Positions 56,136 to 64,000 of a stretch of DNA of 64,000 nucleotides are shown in pieces (the stretch's first letter is position 1; the number at the start of each line of letters is the position of its first letter). Source of the stretch: Colius striatus (Eukaryota > Chordata > Aves > Coliiformes > Coliidae); contig NC_084763.1 of NCBI RefSeq assembly GCF_028858725.1, positions 52,026,152-52,090,151 of the forward strand, written 5' to 3'. Position numbers and translations under genes: made by a program. The notes below the pieces were generated by a model, which saw only the letters and a program-made list of their open reading frames with translations, was not told the DNA's origin and ran no database searches.

Positions 56136-59100
56136 GCATAAACCAGCAAGAGAGTTATGAATATAATAAATGATTAGTGCACTTTTCTGCTTTAACCAAG
56201 TTGACACAGTACCCAGTAAAGGTCTATTGCCTTTGCTCAGTCTCCATTTTGACACTGTGTTGATAATGAGCTGGATTTATGGAGAAGCAAATCATGTAGC
56301 AGAAGAGGTGCAGATTCAGGCAAAGGAGCTATGGATAAAATGTCACCATTCAAAACCCATATTTACTAATAAAAGGCTTTTTGTTTTTCCCTAGAGGCAA
56401 ACCTGATGTCAAAAATACCATAATAGAAGTTCATCTTGGATCTGAAAAGAAACACCTGTTTTGCTCTAAGAGCCTGTATTCTTCTCAGGATCCACAGTTA
56501 ATCAGCAACAGAGATTTAGTGGAGGAAAAGTTCATTTCAATTCCTATTGTGCAAGAGAGTACACAGTTTGAGGGAATGATGTTGTGCCATTGCTGTAGTT
56601 TAGCAGTGGGTAATCAGAAACTATTTGAAATGTGTTAATTCTATAAATTGCACTGCAGTTGTTCCCTGCCAGCATAAAGGTAAAACAAATCTAAGTTAAC
56701 CTCAGTGCTCTTACTGCTCAGGGATCAAGGTCAGCAGAAGGGAAGCATGGAAGCACTGGTACCGCTGCCCCCAGCAATCTCTACTGCCTCTGCATCTGCG
56801 CAGGGGAAACAGAAGAATCCACCTATGCAGCAAGGTGTTTACCAGAAGCACCCCTTAGAAACAGGTCTCAGACAAAGACTTGTCTGAAGGGCCTAGAATT
56901 ATGCACTTAGAATGCTCTTAGCCACAATGATCCTGGCATACACCAAACAAGCAAAGGCAGAGAAGTGTGCAGGGTCAAAGCATTAGACTCTCTCATATCA
57001 AAACTTCCATTGCAACTTGAAGTCATTTTGACAGCACCACCAGTTTTGGTTCTGCTGCTTTGCTGGTTCACTTTCACTAGAAAGGCAGAAATCATGCCTG
57101 ACCTTTTATCATCTCAGTCCAATTTTGTATTTCTTGATATCCACATGTACATGAAGCATTGTGTTTTTCATTGCCAAATCAAAACAAAAAGATGTTTTTA
57201 AAATAAAAATGAATGTCAGGGGGCTGTGTATGTGTGTGTGTGTGTGTGTGGTGTGTCAGTTCCAGATGCCTTTGAATAGAGCCTGCAGGAAGCAGCAAGC
57301 TGAGCAGGGTGCTACGTAAGCTCAGCACAGTCAGTGCTGGGTAGTTCCAGTGAAAGGGAGGAACAGTGTCTTCATGCTAGCTTCTCTCAGAAGTGCAGAC
57401 ATGACCATAAAGATGACTTAGAGGTGTCTCTTTCAAGTCAGGATCTACAGTCTACATCACTGTCCTGGGATTATCATCTACATATCCTCTATTTAAAAAA
57501 GCTGAGCATGTCTCATTTGGTTTTCATTTTGCACAGCTGCTGGCCGTGATGCTTACTGTTGTGAAATTGGCCAGTGCTTACAGCTATGGAGTAATGAACC
57601 CTGTTTCACTTCCTACCTTTGCTTAAGACAGCTTTTCACCTTGCAGGAGAGCACCTAACTAGGAAGGTGTTGCTTTAAATAGAGCACAGTTTCTACATTT
57701 TCCAGCAGACATGCAGTAAATCGTAAGAACATTTCTGTCCAGTGGGCACTGGAGACCCAGACACTCTTTTCCAAAAGGGAAAACCTGACTGCTACCCCTA
57801 ATATTAGGCTGAAGAGGTTGTTTAACATTTTTGTTTCTATAGACTATGAATCCTGCATTCTTTTCTACATGATAGTAGAACTTCAAAATGAAGGATAAAG
57901 CATGCATAGTGGCTAGAATATATTCTGGCAATTAGGTACCCACAGCCTGTTTTGTTCATTCTTAGGAATGGATTCCTTCTGTGTCCTGAGTGACTCATCT
58001 GCTTATTGAACGATAATGTAAAAGGATATCTGAGGTCTTTCCCCATCTGCTCCTTAAAAGAAGGTAGGTGATCACTCAGGCATGGCCCAAGCCAAATGGT
58101 ATATGCTGGGCATGTTGTGGGAATATCCACCCCGCTGAGCCCTACGGAAACTTCCCAACATTTTGATTTTTGATCCAGATCTGGAATGAGAGCGACCTGG
58201 GTTACTCTTGTAAAGGCTGGGGGGATCCTTCACCAGGGCCCATGGGAAGAATTACATTAAAAAGTGTGGCATCTTTTGACTTATTTGACAACTAAACTGC
58301 AGTTTTCAAAGTAACAATTTGGCATTTAAGTGTTTATATTCTACCTATGTCTTATTTCTGACTCTCAAGTGCATTACAAATTTGAAGTGATAGAACTCAG
58401 TTAATACCAAGCTAAAAAATGTAAAAGAGATAAACCAAATCTCATTCAACAGTTTTGGATCAAAAAAGTCTGCTTTATACAGGATTGTGTAGTATTTATT
58501 GATTTTTTTTTAGCTGATCACTTTATGCAAAGCAAGCTTCTATGTCTAGAATAGTTTCTACATTTTTATTTTGAAACCCTTCCATTTTATCTTTTTTTTA
58601 ATATTTATTTTATTAGAAACAACAGAAATTGCTTTGTTTTTCAAGACTTCCTCAGGAAGAAGGTCACACTTTAACATTATGGTTATGGTTATTATAGTGA
58701 AATTCCAATGTAGGAAAATGACACAAAATGATAGCAAGCAGGAAAATAATGCCTTTTTTAAAATTCCATTTACTTTCATTACCTTCATTTACTGCACTTT
58801 CAAAGTTGTAGGTTTCTGTACCCAACCATGCCTGCCAGTGAGAGCATACCACTTTTCATCAGTGCCCTACCTGCTACGTAGTAAGAAACAGATCCTCACC
58901 TTCCACTCAGTCCTGCTAGCATATAATGTATTTTGTTTCCAGTATTCCCTTTCATTCTGATGTCTAGATCACTGCTGAACATAAGGGAAAACACATGAAC
59001 ATGAGGCCATTTAAGTGAATTTACAACAGAAAGAGAAAATATTCCCCAAAGGGCCACCAGAAAATCATGCTGCATGTCAGAGTAGGGAGGAGAGGGAGTA

Positions 59101-59942
59101 GTGGGATCATGCTGATAAGCAGTAATGAATGCCACCAACGTAAGCCTCAAACCAAAGTGGACTATAAAATCATCTGTGCTTTTACAAACTTTAAAAAACT
59201 AAAAGAACACAGACCCATATATTTTTTTTACCATGTTTTTGGTGTGCAGGAAGTAATGCTTTGTTGTTGGTGCTCTGGTCTTCTGAAATTCAGTTTTGCA
59301 CAATGTTGTCTGCATTGGCCCAACTTGTATACAAGACTTTTTCCCAGTTTTCCACAGCCAACTCACTTGATGGTGGTGCTCTGAATTACTCCATTAGCTG
59401 TACATTCCTGACAGCTTCAACAGAAAGCATTTACTGGCGTGTTCTAGCCAGTGTTTTACCTCTCTTAGATGCCCCACCACACTTCAGCAACACCACACTA
59501 CCCAAGGCTGTAAAGAACACAAACTCTCTCTCAACATCTGTTGTCTTCTCAGAGCTCATTTTATCTTCAAGTGAAGAACAAAGAAATTAAATGGAGATTG
59601 CAAGCAATAAGTTATCAATCATCTATCTTCCCTATGCCAGGATCAACAATATATTTAGTTTCATCTAGATTATGTTGTTATCTGTACTTATTAACTCTGT
59701 CAAGTTCCAAGAAATAGACATGTTTCCTACAGAGCCTGAAAGTATACTGTTACCCTAGCTTTTCTAATTCTCTGCTCTTGGGTTATTTCATACATAAAAC
59801 TGCCTAGTTGTTTTTAGGTGACATTATTTCACCAGGTTACAATTTCTTCCTACATGGGCATATAATTCCTATAAACATGCATAGGAGTTGAAGGAACATA
59901 AAAAAGGAGAATATACTACCTTTTGGAAATAATTTAAGCTTA
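56136..59942. other. Intergenic between CR1 fragment and ARMC3 3' end
   Basis: AT-rich, no exon recognised. A (TG)n run lies at about 57226-57250. Minus-strand frames at 57659-58130 are not flanked by convincing splice sites and resemble nothing I know. Confidence 0.4.
57226..57250. repeat. (TG)n dinucleotide microsatellite
   Basis: About 12 TG repeats with one TA interruption at the left end. Confidence 0.9.
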
Positions 59943-60001
59943 TTTAATAAGTTTTATAACATTACCACATACCAAAAATTCTTCATCTACCAACTTTTAA
60001 T
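59943..60001 (-). terminator. ARMC3: Candidate ARMC3 poly(A) signals
   Basis: Two ATTAAA variants on the minus strand, at 59996-60001 and 59943-59948, lie 209 and 262 bp past the ARMC3 stop codon. I found no AATAAA nearer. Which one is used cannot be decided from sequence. Confidence 0.35.
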
Positions 60002-60209
60002 CTGTAGTTTTACAGTTGAGTCCTAAAATAGTACCAAAATAGTAACAAAATTTCTAAGCATTGAAAGAGGATACCTAAAATGTTTAACTAAACTCTTAGG
60101 ACAATACACCAAATATGCTTCTTTTTGATAGCTGGACCTGAAACTCCTTCAAAAATATGCACACTGCAAACATTATTAGAAGTTCTTTTGTTGAAATTTG
60201 TCAGGATGA

Positions 60210-60419
60210 TTAAATACGTTTGTACTGATCTGCCTCTGCACTTCCCTGTTTTATCAAAAAGCCTGGCTCAAACATTAGGTCTACAATATACTCTTGAGGA
60301 GGAAGCAGAAGCCCAGCAATTCCTTGAGGAGAGTCATCAACCAGTTCCACTTCATTCCACGCTCTGTTATACTCGCCACGAACTAAACTACAGCCAATGC
60401 CAATTCTGTCTGCTATCAC
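60210..60419 (-). CDS. ARMC3: ARMC3, terminal coding exon (EDR1-like domain, second half)
   Basis: The exon begins after an acceptor TTTTTAG and reads in phase 0 from GTG: VIADRIGIGCSLVRGEYNRA, WNEVELVDD, then PPQEYIVDLMFEPGFLI, ending at a TAA stop (60210-60212). ADRIG..CSLVRG and the YIVDLMF.PG strand are hallmarks of the EDR1/CTR1 transglutaminase-like fold that ends ARMC3 in animals and also occurs in plant EDR1 kinases. ARMC3 is an armadillo-repeat protein expressed mainly in testis and ciliated cells. The phase matches the upstream exon's phase-0 end. Only the C-terminus lies in this window; the armadillo repeats would be beyond the right edge. In mammals ARMC3 is a near neighbour of PTF1A on the same strand, as here. 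Confidence 0.88.
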   Translation of the reverse strand: MIADRIGIGCSLVRGEYNRAWNEVELVDDSPQGIAGLLLPPQEYIVDLMFEPGFLIKQGSAEADQYKRI

Positions 60420-61932
60420 CTAAAAAGGAAAGAAAAAGGAGTTAATTACAGTTCATACATGTAGCTTCTGTAATATTCAGCAAGGCCAAGACATGCTTAA
60501 AAGGAAAACAGATACCCTCAAGGCCAAGAGCTTTCTTGAAACAGACTTTGTAAATCTCTAGTGTTCCAAACTGAAAATCTTTATTGATATTTCTGCTTAG
60601 AAAGCAAAGTATAGGCTTTTAAATGCTATTTCTACCATGTTCTATGCATAACATGAAAACTATTGAACTCTTTTCAGACACTGATACATTTGTTTATCAG
60701 CCAGTCCTTCAGATCCAGTCCTTCAGATCTCAACTAAGTGCAACACCCACAGCATCTAACTTTCTCCTAGTTGGAAAACTCATTTCTGAATAACGCTTTG
60801 CAGAATTGTCTATTCAAGCCATGAGGTAGAGGTACATTGCACACATATAGACAATATGATATATTGAGTGTGAAAATGCAATACTTTTATCAGCATAAGG
60901 TTAGTACTGCTGCTTCATTCTGGAGCACACTGTTGCTTTTCAGCCCCACAAATGTGGGAAGCAGTGATATATAAGGAAAGCGTCTGCTAGATGAAACACC
61001 TGCCTTTGTGCTGCACTGCCACTGACAGACATATAATGGCTTCCAGCTACAAAACTGCTTTCTCAGAATGCATCTGCTGGGACAGAATAAAAACCTGAAA
61101 GATTTTTAGCTTGTTACAAATAGACAAGAATATCTATTTGTTAGACTGCAGTGGCTTTAAGAGAGATGAATCGTCCCTACAAAGATTTCTTAGGATAGTA
61201 GAGGATATGTGAATATCAGTGCTGCTTTGGAACAATTTATGTCCTCAGACCTCCATAAGATATGTTTGGAACTTTCTCTCCCCATGGATACAATAAATTC
61301 AGGATTGTACTCTTTTTCCTGTGTACTATTTCTTCAGTCTTTCCTGCTTAAGTCCCACACTAGTCCCACACTTCGCTTTTCATTTCCTTCAAAGAAGAAG
61401 AAAAGTCCAGCTACCCAACCACCAAAGAAAAAGGAGGGGACAGATAAGCAAGCAGTACCAGCATGTCTTCACATGAAGACAAAAGAAATTAATCTTCCCA
61501 GTCTAAGAAACTAGAACACAAAAGCTATTATGTACTATCACAGAATACTGGATAGATATTGAATAAAAATTGTCCCAACAAGTTTACATTTGCAGCATGG
61601 AGAAAAAGGAAGCTGCAAGATTTAATATTTTACAGTTTACAGAAAATGTAAAATGTTTTGACTCTCAATCAAATATTTTGGCTTTTTGCCATTTATCAAG
61701 TATTCTGCTGATATCACTTAAGACAATTTAATGACAACAAGAATGTTTACAAAAAGAAGCAATGCTGGCTTTCATTCACTGGGAAACCAACTCTGCCAGT
61801 GAAAAATGACTTCAGCTTATACAAAAGATTTAACATAAATATTAATATTATACTTTGCTGATGCAAGTATACTTTAGTTTATAATATCCATTCAACATCA
61901 ATATGTTACGCTGCAAAAAAATGTTAACATAC
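60420..61932 (-). other. ARMC3: ARMC3 last intron
   Basis: A GTATGT donor (61927-61932 on plus reads ACATAC) and a TTTTTAG acceptor ending at 60420 define a phase-0 intron of about 1.5 kb. No feature is visible inside. Confidence 0.85.
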
Positions 61933-62137
61933 CTTGAAAAGTAAAGCCCTGTGGCAGAACGTCCCTTTTTTGACTTTCCCAATAGGCACAACATTGCATT
62001 TCAGCTCAAATTCTATTTCACTTATGTGAAGTTCCCAGCTGAAGTCATGTAGTTTGTCTCTTTCAATCGGGCCACCCATCTTCTCTGCAACAAACCTGTT
62101 CCAATGTATACCAGGATCCATTACATCTACAATTCCT
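61933..62137 (-). CDS. ARMC3: ARMC3, penultimate coding exon (EDR1-like domain, first half)
   Basis: The exon reads GIVDVMDPGIHWNRFVAEKM, GGPIERDKLHDFSWELHISE, then ELKCNVVPIGKVKKGTFCHR, and ends ALLFK just before the donor GTATGT, in phase 0. It joins directly to VIADRIG in the next exon, which gives the continuous ALLFK-VIADRIG-GCSLVRG core expected of the EDR1-like domain. The 5' boundary is uncertain: AG dinucleotides at ACAAG|A, AGAG|G and GTAG|A (about 62127-62138) all lie near a weak pyrimidine tract, and I took about 62137. Strand and order fit a minus-strand ARMC3 whose remaining exons lie to the right. Confidence 0.82.
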
Positions 62138-64000
62138 CTTGTATTTATCACAAAAGTGTAGCAAACCAAAATGTATATAAGCAATAAGGCAATGGCATAT
62201 AAGACTTTAATACTTTTGCTCTGTTTGCCTAGTTTTACATTCAGTATCTGGTATTTTAGATATGCTCACTGTTAAATACAGATAATGATAACTCAGGTCA
62301 TTGACATTTATTACAGACCTAAACCCAAGGTGCAACAGTGGTCAGCAGAGACTCTGCAGGGGTCTACTATAGGCACAAAGTTCTCACAGAAAATCATCAA
62401 TAACAGTGTAATTACTGAGGAAGTGGCTCAGAAGCTAGTGTTCATCTTCACAGCTAACAGATTATGTGAGCTATGGGTTACAATATTCCATCCCTCCCCC
62501 ACTTGTAACACTAATAAAGGCATGAGAATATATATGACACAAATAAAGCCATAGGTAGTGGTCCCAACATAGGAAAGCAACTATATCCGTAAAGGGCATT
62601 TGAACTTCTATATCTGCTTTCTTACATGGAAGCCAGTATTTGTGTGGTGAGAGGTGTGTATTTATCCATTAGAAATAATGTCTCAGTCAAAGAAAAAGAT
62701 CAGAACTTGCAATCTGTGCAAATGCTGCCAAAACCATGCCTTTTGTGTGACTGTTGCACACACTGGATCAAGACCTAATTTTTGAGTCCCTACCTCCTCA
62801 TGTATACACCATCATCTCCCTTAGACATGGCTCCTGTACCTAAAGCCCCTTGTTCCTCACAGTACCCCCAACCACAGCACAACTGTTATTGAGGGCTCTC
62901 ATTCTGGACAAGGTATTGCAGAGCTGCCATGGGAATCACAAGCCACTGCTTCAGACATGGAGCTAAAATCCGTATTACCTCCTCTGAAGTAACTGTGAAC
63001 AGGTTCTATCTGCACAGGATGTGCAAGGCAACCTCAGAGGCCTCATTTCTCAAAACCTATGACCTGAGGAGGTGCTGGTTGCAACAGCATGGGCACAGTG
63101 AGTTACCACCAAACTGGCTAGAGATGGTGTCTTCAAGTAGGGAATTAATGGGTGAACATAAAGAAGATGGGGGCTCCAGAGAATTCCTTGTTGCTGTCTC
63201 CTGACAGCCCTCAGTAAAGAGAGCAAAGCTTTTTGATCCCACAGGCACTCCCACATGTGCACAACAATGAGCTGCGTTTGTGTAACAGGAGCCAGAACAG
63301 CACTATCGCCTGCTCCTCATCCCCCTGGCTTCCTCCCCAGGGAGCACAGCAGGAACTCTGCTCGAGCTGCCAGGCTGCCGAGGGCTGCTGCAGCTGCCTC
63401 CTCCTCCCCTTCCTATTCAACACACGCTATTCAGGCAGATGCTTCAGATGCAACCTACACATAAAAATCCTCACAGAAAACATCCTACTTAAATTTCCCC
63501 TCATTGTTTCACTGCGTTGTGTGTCTGCAAGTATTTCATTGGTGTGTTTGAAGAGTGGATTTGAAAGAGCATTTTATGGATTCCACCTTGAGGAAGGCAG
63601 CATGATTTATACACAGCTGGATAGTTAAGGATGTATATCTATCCTGTCAAATTTTGCAATCAACAGAAAGTCATTCTTTGTATCATATTAGACCACTGCA
63701 TTGAAAATGAGAGTGGGTAGAACAAGTTTTGTGAGACTCAGTGGGATCTGACGCCAAACTCTCCAGGTTCAGGAGTCAGCCAGGAAACTGCTAAGGTAGT
63801 AAAGGTTAAATTAAGGAGAAAATGAAAGCAGACACACTGCTTGGAGATGACAGTGATTGGTGCCCAGGCTGAGTAGTCGGTGTAACTAATGAATCACACA
63901 TTGACAACAACAGTCTGTACACGCACCATTGCAATATGCCGGCACTATTAAATCATCAGGATATTAATTACAATAGCGCCTAAAAACTGCCTGAGAAAAA
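62138..64000 (-). other. ARMC3: ARMC3 intron sequence, no exon recognised
   Basis: Sequence upstream of the penultimate ARMC3 exon. I do not recognise a further exon before the window ends. The frames at 63050-63423 on minus and 63233-63628 on plus lack family similarity. Confidence 0.45.

Noticed and set aside
57659-58130. Minus-strand frames as extra ARMC3 exons
   Set aside because: They lie past the ARMC3 stop codon and show no EDR1-domain or armadillo similarity.
1-64000. tRNA, rRNA, microRNA or CRISPR features
   Set aside because: I saw no cloverleaf with A/B boxes, rRNA-like core or spaced direct-repeat array; hairpins noted are too short and unsupported to call RNA genes.

Overview
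This is vertebrate, almost certainly avian, genomic DNA. The evidence is several generations of CR1 LINEs (including the CR1 3' end that reads as 'TCTAAAGGTC..TTCCAACCC..ATTCTATGAT'), very CpG-rich islands in otherwise AT-rich DNA, and a recognisable PTF1A gene. I cannot name the species.

Two protein-coding genes are supported, both on the minus strand. PTF1A (pancreas/cerebellum/spinal-cord bHLH factor) is complete: two coding exons at 19877-20796 split by a 92-bp intron, a TATA box at 21047-21053, an inverted CCAAT box at 21093-21098 and a poly(A) signal at 19554-19559. At the right end are the last two coding exons of ARMC3 (60210-60419 and 61933 to about 62137), covering the C-terminal EDR1/transglutaminase-like domain. 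The rest of ARMC3 lies beyond the right edge. In mammals the order is ARMC3 - MSRB2 - PTF1A; here I see no MSRB2 exon in the 39 kb between the two genes.

Layout: 1-8.3 kb is AT-rich flank with three CR1 copies. 8.3-28.8 kb is a GC/CpG-rich domain around PTF1A in which GC-rich blocks alternate with AT-richer blocks that look like regulatory islands; this is the architecture expected of a Polycomb-marked developmental regulator. 28.8-60 kb is a gene-free interval with old CR1 copies, one L1-like LINE remnant, an isolated CpG island at 34.3-34.6 kb and microsatellites. 60-64 kb is the 3' end of ARMC3.

The most interesting signal is a duplicated non-coding module 6-7 kb upstream of PTF1A (27156-27292 and 28015-28163). 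Each copy has CATGGGAA (RBPJ-like) followed at the same 14-bp offset by the E-box CACTTG, then, about 100 bp on, TGCAATCG and an exact 17-mer at identical spacing. An E-box plus an RBPJ/TC-box is the composite site of the PTF1 complex (PTF1A, E-protein, RBPJ/RBPJL), so this pair is a strong candidate for the avian PTF1A autoregulatory enhancer. A third site with the same 14-bp geometry lies downstream at 18627-18646.
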